Below are positions 28,166 to 36,703 of a stretch of DNA of 64,000 nt, one piece after another. Every line of letters starts with the position of its first letter. Position 1 is the first letter of the stretch. This DNA comes from Roseomonas gilardii subsp. gilardii (GTDB taxonomy: Bacteria > Pseudomonadota > Alphaproteobacteria > Acetobacterales > Acetobacteraceae). A program made the translations under genes and the position numbers. The notes below the pieces were generated by a model. It was not told where the DNA came from, did no database searches, and saw only the letters and a list, made by a program, of their open reading frames with translations. The stretch lies in contig NZ_CP095554.1 of assembly GCF_023078375.1 (NCBI RefSeq), positions 3,774,501-3,838,500 of the forward strand, read 5' to 3'.

Positions 28166-29365
28166 ATGTCCGCCGCCCTCGCCCTGCCCCCAACCCCGCC
28201 CCTTTCGGCCCGCCTGCGCGCCACCGCCGCCCCGCCCATCCCCGCCGCGCGCCGCTGGGCCGCCGCCTATGACGGCGCGGCCGGGCCGCTGCTGGACCTG
28301 ACCCAGGCGGTGCCGGGCTATCCGCCCCCGCCGGAACTGCTGGCGCGGCTGGCCGAGGCGGCGGGGGAGGCTTCCTGCGCCACCTACGGCCCGATCGAGG
28401 GCGACGCGGCGCTGCGCGAGGCCCTGGCCGCCGATATCGCCGCGGCCTATGCGGCGGCGGTGACGGCGGAGGATGTGGTGATCACCGCCGGCTGCAACCT
28501 CGCCTTCTCGCTGGCCATGCCGGTGATGGCGGGCAGTGGCGAGGCGGTGATGCTGCCCACCCCCTGGTACTTCAACCACCGCATGGCGCTGGAGATCGCC
28601 GGGATCGGCGCGGTGCCGCTGCCCTGTGACGCCGGGGACGGGTTCGTGCCCGATCCGGACCGCGCCGCCGCGCTGCTGGCGGCCAATCCGCAGGTCCGCG
28701 CCCTGGTGCTGGTGACGCCCAACAACCCGACCGGCGCCATCATCCCGCCAGCAACCCTGGCGCGCTTCGCCACCCTCTGCCGCGAACGCCGCGTCTGGCT
28801 GGTGCTGGACGAGACCTATCGCGACTTCCTGCCGGGGCGGGAGGCGCCGCACGGGCTCTTCGCCGACCCGTCCTGGCGCGACGGCATCCTCCAGCTCTAC
28901 TCCTTCTCCAAGTCCTACTGCGTGCCCGGCCACCGGCTCGGCGCCATCCTGGCCGGCCCGGCCTTCCGCGCGGAGCTCGCGAAGTCGGTGGACACGCTGC
29001 AGATCTGCCCGCCCCGCGCGGCACAGAAGGCGGTCGCCTGGGCGGTGCCCGCGCTGCGCGGCTGGCGGGAGGGCAACCGCGACCTGATGGGCCGCCGCGC
29101 CGCCGCCTTCGCCCGGCTGATGGCCCCGATCGGCCATCGCTGGCGCGTGGATGCGCTGGGCGGGTACTTCGCCTATCTGCGCCTGCCAGACGGCGCCCCG
29201 GATGCCGTCGAGGCCGCGGAGATCCTGGCCGCCAGTCACGGGCTCCTCACCCTCCCTGGCCCTTTCTTCGGCCCGGGGCAGGAGCGCCACCTGCGCCTCG
29301 CCTTCGCCAATGCGCCGGAGGAAGCCCTGGCCGACCTGCCGGCACGGCTGTCCGGCCTGGGCTGA
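28166..29365 (+). CDS. Aminotransferase class I/II, PLP-dependent
   Basis: This 399-residue enzyme is a fold-type I aminotransferase. LDLTQAVPGYPPPPELL and YGPIEGDAALREALA open it, TPNNPTGAIIPPATL carries the cofactor-ring contact, LDETYRDF the conserved Asp-x-x-Tyr, and SFSKSYCVPGHRLG contains the PLP-binding lysine. The C-terminal HLRLAFAN has the carboxylate-binding arginine. It resembles the aspartate/tyrosine aminotransferase group, but the substrate cannot be fixed. No biosynthetic neighbours help. Confidence 0.9.
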   Translation: MSAALALPPTPPLSARLRATAAPPIPAARRWAAAYDGAAGPLLDLTQAVPGYPPPPELLARLAEAAGEASCATYGPIEGDAALREALAADIAAAYAAAVTAEDVVITAGCNLAFSLAMPVMAGSGEAVMLPTPWYFNHRMALEIAGIGAVPLPCDAGDGFVPDPDRAAALLAANPQVRALVLVTPNNPTGAIIPPATLARFATLCRERRVWLVLDETYRDFLPGREAPHGLFADPSWRDGILQLYSFSKSYCVPGHRLGAILAGPAFRAELAKSVDTLQICPPRAAQKAVAWAVPALRGWREGNRDLMGRRAAAFARLMAPIGHRWRVDALGGYFAYLRLPDGAPDAVEAAEILAASHGLLTLPGPFFGPGQERHLRLAFANAPEEALADLPARLSGLG

Positions 29366-29382
29366 GGGCGCCCGCGCCCCGG

Positions 29383-29613
29383 TCAGCGCAGCCGCGCGCC
29401 CTCCCCGCCCCAGGCGTCGCGCTCCAGGATCACGATCCCCGCCTCCTCCAGCGCACGCCGGATGGCCGCGCTGGTGGAACGCTGCAGCTCGTGCTGCCCA
29501 CCCTCGAAGCCGCGCACGGTGCTGCGGCTGATCTCGGCCCTTTCGGCCAGATCATCCTGTGTCCAGCCCAGCAGCGCGCGGGCGGCGCGGCATTGCCCGG
29601 AAGTCAGAGTCAT
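29383..29613 (-). CDS. XRE-family helix-turn-helix regulator
   Basis: This 76-residue protein is essentially one Cro/C1-type DNA-binding domain. RAARALLGWTQDDLAERAEISRSTVRGFEGG contains the helix-turn-helix; the C-terminus (AIRRALEEAGIVIL) is the usual short tail of this very common alphaproteobacterial class. ATG 29613 is preferred to the in-frame 29625 since homologues begin MTLT. The start codon lies inside an inverted repeat (29611-29633), suggesting self-repression. It is divergent from the antiporter gene, which it may also control. Confidence 0.85.
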   Translation of the reverse strand: MTLTSGQCRAARALLGWTQDDLAERAEISRSTVRGFEGGQHELQRSTSAAIRRALEEAGIVILERDAWGGEGARLR

Positions 29614-29633
29614 CCCAACTGACACATGGGATG
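29611..29633. promoter_or_regulatory. Inverted repeat over the XRE start codon
   Basis: CATCCCA (29611-29617) and TGGGATG (29627-29633) are perfect inverted arms with a 9-base spacer. The left arm contains the start codon of the XRE gene. Binding here would block initiation, so it is a good candidate autoregulatory operator. A TTGACG word lies further upstream on the minus strand. Confidence 0.45.
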
Positions 29634-29730
29634 CGGATTTACCGCGTCAATATCACCCAAAATGGTTGAAAGAACTTACAGCCGATCCATCTTTTGACCG
29701 TCCATACCATGCAACCGGAAGGGGAGAGCC

Positions 29731-31550
29731 GTGCCACACCACACGCCGCTCATCGCGACGATCAGTGTCGGCCTTGTGCTGGCTTTCGCCTTCGGCCTCC
29801 TGGCCCACCGGCTGAGGATTTCTCCGCTGGTGGGCTATCTCCTGGCCGGTGTCGCTGTCGGTCCCTTCACCCCCGGCTTCGTCGCCGACGCGGAACTCGC
29901 CGCGGAACTCGCCGAGATCGGCGTCATCCTGCTGATGTTCGCGGTCGGGCTGCACTTCTCCCTCAAGGATCTGATGTCGGTGCGCAACATCGCCGTGCCC
30001 GGCGCGGTGGTGCAGATCGCGGTTGCCACGCTGATGGGCATGGCGCTCGCCTGGGGGCTGGGCTGGAGCATCCCGGCCGGCATGGTCTTCGGCCTCGCCC
30101 TTTCCGTCGCCAGCACCGTGGTGCTGACCCGCGCCCTGGGCGAAAGGCGGCTGCTGGAAACCGAGCGCGGGCGGATCGCGGTCGGCTGGCTGGTGGTGGA
30201 GGATCTGGTGATGGTGGTGGCGCTGGTGCTGCTGCCGGTGGTCGGCCAGATCTCCGCCGGGGGCACCGTCTCGATCGGCGAGGTGGCCACGATCCTGGGC
30301 ATCACCCTGGCGAAGGTCTCCGCCTTCGTCGCGGTGATGCTGCTGGTGGGCCGCCGGGTCATCCCGATGATCATGCACTACGTCGCCCATACCGGCTCGC
30401 GGGAGTTGTTCCGGCTTGCCGTCTATGCGCTGGCGCTCGGCGTGGCGGCGGGGGCGGCCTCGCTCTTCGATGTCTCCTTCGCCCTTGGCGCCTTCTTCGC
30501 CGGCATGGTGATGGCGGAAAGCCAGCTTTCCCAGCGCGCGACGGAGGAGGCGCTGCCGCTGCGCGATGCCTTCGCGGTGCTGTTCTTCGTCTCGGTCGGC
30601 ATGCTGTTCGACCCGACGGTGCTGGTGGAGGCGCCCTGGGCGGTGCTCGGCACCATCGCCATCATCCTGCTGGGCAAGTCCGTCGCCGCCTGGCTGATCG
30701 TGCGCGCCTTCGGCCATCCCAACGGCACCGCCGTCACCATCTCCGCCAGCCTGGCCCAGATCGGCGAGTTCTCCTTCATCCTGGCCGGCCTCGGCGTCAG
30801 CCTGCACCTGCTGCCGGAGGAAGGGCGCGACCTGATCCTGGCCGGCGCCATCCTCTCGATCTTCCTGAACCCCTTCATCTTCGCCCTGGCAGAGCGCCGC
30901 CCCGCCCGCCGCTATCCGAAGGAGGAGGTGGCTGCCGCGGCCGCCGCCGATGCCGCCGCGGCGATGGAGCGGGTGCAGGAGGAGATCCCCGGCCCCGGCG
31001 AGCAGACGGCCACCACGCTCGCCGACCACGACGTGCTGATCGGCTATGGCCGCGTCGGCCGGATCGTCGGCAGTGGCCTGCTGGAGGCGGGCCGGCCGCT
31101 CCTGGTCTTCGACGACCGGGAGGATTCGCTGGAGCGCGCCCGGGCCGCCGGGGCGGAGGTGATCGAGGGCAATGCCGCCGATCCGCAGGTCCTCGCCCTG
31201 GGCAACATCGCCGGCGCCCGGCGCCTCTTCGTCACCGTGCCGGAGGCTTTCGAGGCCGGACAGGTGGTGGAGCAGGCCCGCGCCCTGAACCCTGATCTGG
31301 AGATCGTGGCCCGGGCGCATTCCGACGCCACGGTGGAGCACCTGTCCCGGCTCGGCGCGATCTCACGGTGATGGGGGAGCGCGAGATCGCACGGCGCATG
31401 CTGGAGGCCGCCCTGCCGGAGGATGCCGAACTCGCCGCCGCCGAACGGGCGGCCGGGTTGCTGCCCACCCCGCGCCAGGACGTGATCCAGACGCTGGACG
31501 AGGCGCTGGATCAGGCCCCGGACCGGACCGCGAGCCAGGCAGCCGGGTGA
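29731..31550 (+). CDS. KefB/YbaL-type cation:proton antiporter with TrkA-N domain, one apparent frameshift
   Basis: This CPA2-family antiporter exchanges potassium or other monovalent cations for protons. About twelve membrane helices fill residues 5-390 (for example LVGYLLAGVAVGPFTPGF, LALSVASTVVLTRALGERRL and the FALGAFFAGMVMAES segment). After an Ala/Glu-rich linker comes a TrkA-N nucleotide-binding domain (DVLIGYGRVGRIVGSGLLEAG). The frame stops at 31371, but adding one base near 31356-31359 turns LGAISR-stop into LGADLTVMGEREIARRMLE, the expected YbaL C-terminus, which then runs to 31550. The restored length is about 606 residues. Confidence 0.9.
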
Positions 31551-31663
31551 CGGGGCGGGGCTATCCGCCCTGGAAAGCGCCCGGCTGCCCATGAAATGAC
31601 CGATCTGGCCATGGAGGCGGCGTGCGCCCGGCGGATGGCGCCACCGCTTCGGCCTGCTCCGCC

Positions 31664-31810
31664 TCAATAGCCCTGGATCAGCAGGGCCAGTTCCGCCAGC
31701 CCCCAGGAGGCCAGCAGGCCGAGCAGCCCGGCCATGGTGGCCTCCCGGACCACGATCGGCAGTGGGCGGCGGCGCGTCGCCGAGACACAGGGGGGAAGGG
31801 GCTGGGTCAT
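31664..31810 (-). CDS. 48-residue membrane peptide
   Basis: A short frame from ATG 31810 has a basic, proline-rich start and one C-terminal hydrophobic helix (GLLGLLASWGLAELALLIQGY). A weak GGGGC precedes it. Protein-like topology is the only support; it could be chance in this GC-rich sequence. Confidence 0.3.
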   Translation of the reverse strand: MTQPLPPCVSATRRRPLPIVVREATMAGLLGLLASWGLAELALLIQGY

Positions 31811-31985
31811 GCCCCGATCATGCACGAACAAAACATGAACACAACGGGAAAATAATTGCCCCGGCGTTCCTCCTCTTGCCCCTACCGGGGCCGGCGGACC
31901 GGTGGCGATGCGAAATATCGCGTGACCTCCCCGGAACCCGCACCGTCCCACTTTTCCGGCACGTGCCTTGCTGTACGCTCATACC

Positions 31986-33533
31986 ATGGTCGCCAAAGCC
32001 TTCGACGAGATGAACGCTGACGGGGAGATCAGGCCGCCCTATGCGGGCCTGGCTCGCTACCTCGACAAGCACGGGCCCGCAGCCCTGGACGCCAAGAGAC
32101 GGGAAGCCGAGGTGCTGTTCCGCCGCATCGGCGTCACCTTCGCCGTCTATTCCGACGGTGGCGACCCTGAGCGGCTGATCCCCTTCGATGTCCTGCCGCG
32201 CATCCTGTCCCGCGCCGAATGGGACCGGCTGGCGGCGGGGCTGGAACAGCGGGTCAAGGCGCTGAACGCCTTCCTGCAGGATGTCTACAACGAGCAGCGC
32301 ATTCTGGAGGAAGGGGTGATCCCCGCCGCCCTGGTGCTGGAGAACGAGGGCTACCGGAAGGAGATGACGGGCTTCACCCCGCCCGCCGGAGTCTGGACGG
32401 TGATCTCGGGCATCGACCTCGTGCGCACCGGCCCCGACGCCTTCTTCGTGCTGGAGGACAATTGCCGCATCCCTTCCGGCGTCTCCTACATGCTGGAGAA
32501 CCGGGAGGCGATGATGCGGCTCCTGCCGCAGCTCTGCGCCGCCCACCGCATCGCGCCGGTGAGCCATTATCCCGAGGAGCTGCTGGAGACGCTGAAGGCC
32601 ATCGCCCCGGAGGGTGCCGGCGACAGCCCGACCGTGGTGGTGCTCACCCCCGGGCCGTACAACAGCGCCTATTACGAGCATTCCTTCCTGGCCGACGAGA
32701 TGGGCGTGGAACTGGTCGAGGGCCACGACCTCTTCGTGAAGGACGACACGGTCTTCATGCGCACCACCGCCGGGCCGCAGCGGGTGGATGTGATCTACCG
32801 CCGCGTGGACGATGAGTGGATCGACCCGGAGGTCTTCCGCCCCGACAGCGCGCTGGGCGTCCCGGGGCTGATGCGCGCCTACCGCGCCGGGACGGTGGCG
32901 CTGGCCAATGCCCCCGGCGCCGGGGTCGCGGACGACAAGGCGGTCTATCCCTACGTGCCGGAGATGATCCGCTTCTACCTGAACGAGGAGCCGCTGCTGC
33001 AGAACGTGCAGACTTTCATGTGCTCCCGCGACGATGACCGCGCGCATGTGCTGACCAATCTCGACAAGCTGGTGGTCAAGCTCGCCCGCGGCTCCGGCGG
33101 CTATGGCATGCTGGTCGGCCCGCATGCGACGGAGGCGGAGCGCGAGGATTTCGCCGCCCGCATCCGCGCCCGGCCGGAGGACTACATCGCCCAGCCGACG
33201 CTCGCCCTTTCCACCGTGCCGACGGTGACGGAGGACGGGCAGCTCGCCCCCCGCCATGTCGATCTCCGTCCCTTCGTCCTGATGGGCAGGGAGGTGCGCA
33301 TGGTGCCCGGCGGGCTGACCCGCGTGGCGCTGCGCGAGGGCTCGCTCGTGGTCAATTCCTCCCAGGGCGGCGGCACCAAGGACACCTGGGTGATCGAGGA
33401 CCGCATGGTCCAGCAGATGGGGCCGCGCGGCATGACCCAATCCATGGGGGGCATGACCCAGAGCCTGGCGCCGATGCCACCGCTGTCGCCATTGCCCCCG
33501 GCACCCGCCGACGAGACGGAGGGCAAGTCCTGA
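31986..33533 (+). CDS. Circularly permuted ATP-grasp protein of the Anbu cluster
   Basis: This 515-residue protein belongs to the circularly permuted ATP-grasp type 2 family (DUF404/DUF407). Signature blocks are the early EVLFRRIGVTFAVYSDG, RVKALNAFLQDVYNEQRIL, FFVLEDNCRIPSGVSYMLENR, VVLTPGPYNSAYYEHSFLADEMGVELVEG, and the nucleotide-site stretch LDKLVVKLARGSGGYGMLVG. Such enzymes are predicted to ligate an amine to a carboxylate, forming a peptide or amide bond. The stop overlaps the next start (TGATG), so the alpha-E protein is translationally coupled. The Met-rich tail (MTQSMGGMTQSLAP) is variable. ATG 31986 matches homologues. Confidence 0.93.
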   Translation: MVAKAFDEMNADGEIRPPYAGLARYLDKHGPAALDAKRREAEVLFRRIGVTFAVYSDGGDPERLIPFDVLPRILSRAEWDRLAAGLEQRVKALNAFLQDVYNEQRILEEGVIPAALVLENEGYRKEMTGFTPPAGVWTVISGIDLVRTGPDAFFVLEDNCRIPSGVSYMLENREAMMRLLPQLCAAHRIAPVSHYPEELLETLKAIAPEGAGDSPTVVVLTPGPYNSAYYEHSFLADEMGVELVEGHDLFVKDDTVFMRTTAGPQRVDVIYRRVDDEWIDPEVFRPDSALGVPGLMRAYRAGTVALANAPGAGVADDKAVYPYVPEMIRFYLNEEPLLQNVQTFMCSRDDDRAHVLTNLDKLVVKLARGSGGYGMLVGPHATEAEREDFAARIRARPEDYIAQPTLALSTVPTVTEDGQLAPRHVDLRPFVLMGREVRMVPGGLTRVALREGSLVVNSSQGGGTKDTWVIEDRMVQQMGPRGMTQSMGGMTQSLAPMPPLSPLPPAPADETEGKS

Positions 33534-34462
33534 TGCTCGCCCGCACCGCCGACAGCCTGTTCTGGCTCGCCCGCTACAACGAGCGCGCCGGCAACCTCGC
33601 CCGGGCGCTCGCCTCCAGCCTGCGCATGGCCTCGCTCACCACCATGGATGGGGAGGACGGGGAATGGCGGCATCTCCTCGTCGCCTCCGGCACCGATGCC
33701 AGCTTCCGGGGCCGCTACGAGGAATGCTCCGGCCGCGCCGCGGTGGAATGGCTCACCCTCGACACCGGCAACCCCTCCTCCATCGCCTCCTGCCTGGAGG
33801 CCGCGCGACGCAACGCCCGCACCGTGCGCACGGCGCTGACCGTGGATATGTGGGAGGCGGTGAACGACACCTGGATCGCGCTGCACCGCCTGGGCTCCGA
33901 CGCGGTGCAGGACGACCAGCTTCCCGGCTTCCTGGACTGGGTGAAGTCCCGCACCCTGGCCTTCAACGGCGCCGCGGCGGACACCATGCTGCGCGACGAT
34001 GCCTGGCGCTTCACCCATCTCGGCACCATGCTGGAGCGTGCCGACAACACCGCGCGGCTGCTCGATGCGCGCCACATCCTGTTCGGCGTGCAGCATCCCG
34101 AGCATCACCTGCAATGCCAGGCGGTGCTGCGCTCCCTTTCCGCGCTGCGCGCCTACCAGTACATGTACCGCTCGCGGATCGAGCCCTCCCGCGTCGCCGA
34201 GCTCCTGCTGCTGCGGCGGGAGATGCCGCGCTCGCTGCGCTTCTGCTACATGCGGCTCGACCGCACGCTGGCGGATATCGAGGCGGAGGAGACGCTGATC
34301 TGCGGCGACTGCCGCACCATCTCCTCGGGGCTGCTCGCCCGCGTCAGCGGCCGGCCGGTCGCGGATATCCTGACCCCTGGGCTGCACGGCTTCCTGACCG
34401 CGGCGATCAACGAGCACACCCGCCTCGGCGCCGAGATCAGCCGCTGCTTCCTGAACGGCTGA
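33533..34462 (+). CDS. Alpha-E domain protein (DUF403)
   Basis: This 309-residue, almost all-helical protein is the alpha-E partner that is nearly always encoded next to the permuted ATP-grasp protein. It begins with the diagnostic MLARTADSLFWLARYNERAGNLAR, and contains FNGAAADTMLRDDAWRF, LGTMLERADNTARLLDAR and RSLRFCYMRLDRTL. The conserved Glu/Arg pattern has been predicted to act in a peptide-tag system, but no activity is proven. It starts one base inside the upstream stop and is followed 16 bases on by the Anbu gene. Confidence 0.93.
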   Translation: MLARTADSLFWLARYNERAGNLARALASSLRMASLTTMDGEDGEWRHLLVASGTDASFRGRYEECSGRAAVEWLTLDTGNPSSIASCLEAARRNARTVRTALTVDMWEAVNDTWIALHRLGSDAVQDDQLPGFLDWVKSRTLAFNGAAADTMLRDDAWRFTHLGTMLERADNTARLLDARHILFGVQHPEHHLQCQAVLRSLSALRAYQYMYRSRIEPSRVAELLLLRREMPRSLRFCYMRLDRTLADIEAEETLICGDCRTISSGLLARVSGRPVADILTPGLHGFLTAAINEHTRLGAEISRCFLNG

Positions 34463-34478
34463 GCATGGGGGCGGCGGC

Positions 34479-35240
34479 ATGACCTATTGCGTCGGGCTGT
34501 TCCTGCGCCAGGGGCTGGTCATGCTCTCGGACACCCGCACCAACGCGGGCGTCGACAACATCGCCACCTTCAGCAAGAGCTACGCGGTCAGCGTGCCGGG
34601 GGAGCGCGTGCTCTGCCTGCTCTCCTCGGGCAACCTCGCCATCACCCAGGCGGTCTGGAACCGGCTCCAGGAAGGCGTCTTCCTGGAAGGGCAGCGCCAG
34701 ACCCTGCTCACCGTCTCCTCCATGTTCCAGGCGGTGCAGCTCGTCGGCGCCGCGGTCCGCGCCATCTATGCGACGGACGGGCCGAGCCTCTCGGCCCACA
34801 AGGTCGGCTTCTCCGTCTCCCTGATGCTGGGCGGGCAGATCGCCGGCGGGCCGATGCGGCTCTACCTCGTCTATGCCGCCGGCAACTTCGTCGAGGCCAC
34901 GCCCGACACGCCCTTCCTGCAGATCGGCGAGACCAAGTACGGCAAGCCCATGCTGGACCGGGTGCTGACCCACGAGACCGGGCTGGTGGACGGCATCAAG
35001 CTGACCCTGATCAGCATGGACGACACGCTGCGCTCCAACCTCACTGTCGGCCTGCCGCTGGACCTCCTGGTCTATGTGGAAGGCAGCCTGCGGATCGGGT
35101 TGCAGCGCCGGATCACCGAGGACGATCCCTATTTCCGCGCCCTGCGCGAGAACTGGTCCAACCGGCTGCGGGATACCTATGCCAGCCTGCCGGTGCCGGA
35201 CTGGCTCCCGCCCGGTGAGCCGCCGCCCATCCCGGTCTGA
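34479..35240 (+). CDS. Anbu proteasome-like peptidase
   Basis: This 253-residue protein is an Anbu (ancestral beta-subunit) N-terminal-threonine hydrolase. It starts MTYCVGL, so removing Met exposes Thr1; Asp17 (LSDTRTNAG) and the lysine at about 32-33 (FSKSYA) complete the proteasome-type catalytic set. The fold continues with LCLLSSGNLAITQAVWN and FLQIGETKYGKPMLDR. Anbu particles are ring or helical assemblies. The gene lies directly behind the ATP-grasp and alpha-E genes. Here the transglutaminase-like gene often found in the cluster is absent from both flanks. Confidence 0.93.
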   Translation: MTYCVGLFLRQGLVMLSDTRTNAGVDNIATFSKSYAVSVPGERVLCLLSSGNLAITQAVWNRLQEGVFLEGQRQTLLTVSSMFQAVQLVGAAVRAIYATDGPSLSAHKVGFSVSLMLGGQIAGGPMRLYLVYAAGNFVEATPDTPFLQIGETKYGKPMLDRVLTHETGLVDGIKLTLISMDDTLRSNLTVGLPLDLLVYVEGSLRIGLQRRITEDDPYFRALRENWSNRLRDTYASLPVPDWLPPGEPPPIPV

Positions 35241-35347
35241 TACGGGCGGCGGCTCGCATGGAGGATACCCTCCGCCTCAGCCGTGGCACCCGGCGTCCGG
35301 CCCCGGGGAGTGGGCGCCACTGGTGGCCGTCCGCCTGCGGGCTGATC

Positions 35348-35525
35348 CCCAGGGAGAAAGAAAACAACACCCTGGCCGCTCTGGCGGCATCCGGACCCGC
35401 CGGAGAGCCAGGCTCTCCGGCGCGATCCGGCCACAGCCAGAGCCGGCGAATGGCAGGTCCAGGAGCCACCGGCTCCTGGCGGATGGGGGGTACGGGGGGA
35501 AGGCAGGGCCTTTCCCCCGGGCCAC
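35348..35525 (-). repeat. Structured intergenic repeat, copy B
   Basis: Read on the minus strand, this matches copy A (11834-12012) block by block, including the perfect 21-base palindrome at 35400-35420 and the GTTTTCTTT tail. In place of copy A's GGTCAAC/GTTGACC hairpin it has CAGGAGCC / GGCTCCTG. It fills most of the 358-base gap between the Anbu gene and the transglycosylase gene; no gene is seen in that gap. Confidence 0.7.
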
Positions 35526-35598
35526 AGGCACGGCGCGCCCCGGGGCGGACGGCATCTTTTCTTCTTTGTTTCGCAACCACTGGCTGCTAGGGCGGAAG

Positions 35599-36411
35599 AT
35601 GATGACGCCCGCGAGCAGCCGGCCGACGCCTTCGCGTCGGCGACGAGACGCGGCGTTCCCGAGCGGTATGCCGCGGAGCGCCCATCACGCCAGGATCGAG
35701 GGTCGATCCCTGGTCCCCCGAGGCAGCGGCCTGGCGGCCCGCGGCGCGCTGATGCTCGTCGGCGGCCTGCTGATGGCCATGCCGGCCGCCCAGGCCAAGC
35801 CGACGGGGGCCAAGCCGATGGGGGCCAAGGCGGAAGCCAGGCAGGCCCGCCCGGAACGGGGGGAAGCCGGGGGGCGCGCCGAGGGCAGCCCGCGTGCCGC
35901 CTGCCTGTCCGCGGCGCGGGAGGCGGAGGCCCGGAACGGCCTCCCCGAGGGCCTGCTGGTGGCGGTGGCGCTGGCGGAATCCGGGCTGCATGCCTATGCG
36001 CTGAACATCGGCGGCCGCTCCTACTTCCCCGATACCTCCGAAGCCGCCCGCCGCCTCGTGGCGGGTGCCCGGCCCGGCCAGTCCATCATGGCCGGCTGCG
36101 TGCAGGTGAATGCCCGCGTCCATGCCGCGCGCTCCGATTGGCCGCTCGACCCGGCCCGCGCCACCGACTGGGCGGCCCGCCATCTGCGGGCGAAGTATGA
36201 CAGCACGGGCGACTGGGGCGATGCGATCCGGGCCTGGAACGGCGGCAGCCCCCGCACCCGGGACGAGCTGGTCTGCCGTATCCAGGCGAAGCTGCAGGTG
36301 ACCAACCCGGCCTCGCGCCTGCTGGCGAGCGAACAGTGCGGCGCCCGCTTCGCCCAGGACCGCCGCAATGGCGCGGCCCTGCTGGAAGTGGCGGAGGCGA
36401 AGGAACGCTGA
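35599..36411 (+). CDS. Lytic transglycosylase (SLT domain), ending in a tandem repeat
   Basis: This 270-residue protein cleaves peptidoglycan glycan strands. An Arg-rich start leads into a signal or anchor segment (GALMLVGGLLMAMPAAQA), then a Lys/Ala/Pro linker, then an SLT domain: LLVAVALAESGLHAYALN holds the catalytic Glu, followed by IMAGCVQVN and WGDAIRAWNGG. It resembles type IV secretion-associated VirB1-like and general soluble transglycosylases, but no secretion genes are nearby. The final codons GAA CGC TGA are the first copy of the 7-bp repeat that continues for 200 bases. Confidence 0.82.
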   Translation: MMTPASSRPTPSRRRRDAAFPSGMPRSAHHARIEGRSLVPRGSGLAARGALMLVGGLLMAMPAAQAKPTGAKPMGAKAEARQARPERGEAGGRAEGSPRAACLSAAREAEARNGLPEGLLVAVALAESGLHAYALNIGGRSYFPDTSEAARRLVAGARPGQSIMAGCVQVNARVHAARSDWPLDPARATDWAARHLRAKYDSTGDWGDAIRAWNGGSPRTRDELVCRIQAKLQVTNPASRLLASEQCGARFAQDRRNGAALLEVAEAKER

Positions 36412-36606
36412 ACGCTGAACGCTGAACGCTGAACGCTGAACGCTGAACGCTGAACGCTGAACGCTGAACGCTGAACGCTGAACGCTGAACGCTGAACGCT
36501 GAACGCTGAACGCTGAACGCTGAACGCTGAACGCTGAACGCTGAACGCTGAACGCTGAACGCTGAACGCTGAACGCTGAACGCTGAACGCTGAACGCTGA
36601 ACGCTG
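36404..36606. repeat. Perfect 29-copy tandem repeat of AACGCTG
   Basis: The 203 bases are exactly 29 uninterrupted copies of the heptamer AACGCTG, with no mismatch. The array begins inside the last codons of the transglycosylase gene, whose TGA stop is formed by the first and second copies, and ends about 98 bases before the next start. Perfect identity over 29 units indicates recent slippage. Adding or losing copies does not change the protein, as the first stop is always kept. Confidence 0.98.
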
Positions 36607-36703
36607 GCGCATTGCGGGAAGATGACGAAGACCATCAAGGATTTTCCCGCATAAAGTGTTAATCATACCCTTCAGGACAACCTGGAATGGGCAAGGCAAC
36701 CGA

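Noticed and set aside
28076-29290. Long antisense ORF opposite the aminotransferase
   Set aside because: The sense strand has all aminotransferase motifs; the antisense product has no protein-like features.
31350-31371. Programmed frameshift at the end of the antiporter gene
   Set aside because: No slippery heptamer or downstream structure is seen, and the same one-base defect occurs at nine other sites in unrelated genes.
36404-36606. CRISPR-like array
   Set aside because: There are no spacers; the 7-bp units are directly adjacent. It is a simple tandem repeat.
36021-36638. Minus-strand ORF of a repeating heptapeptide (QRSAFSV)
   Set aside because: It is produced by the 7-bp tandem array, which is open in every frame on that strand, and otherwise runs antisense to the transglycosylase. 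No start signal or family likeness.
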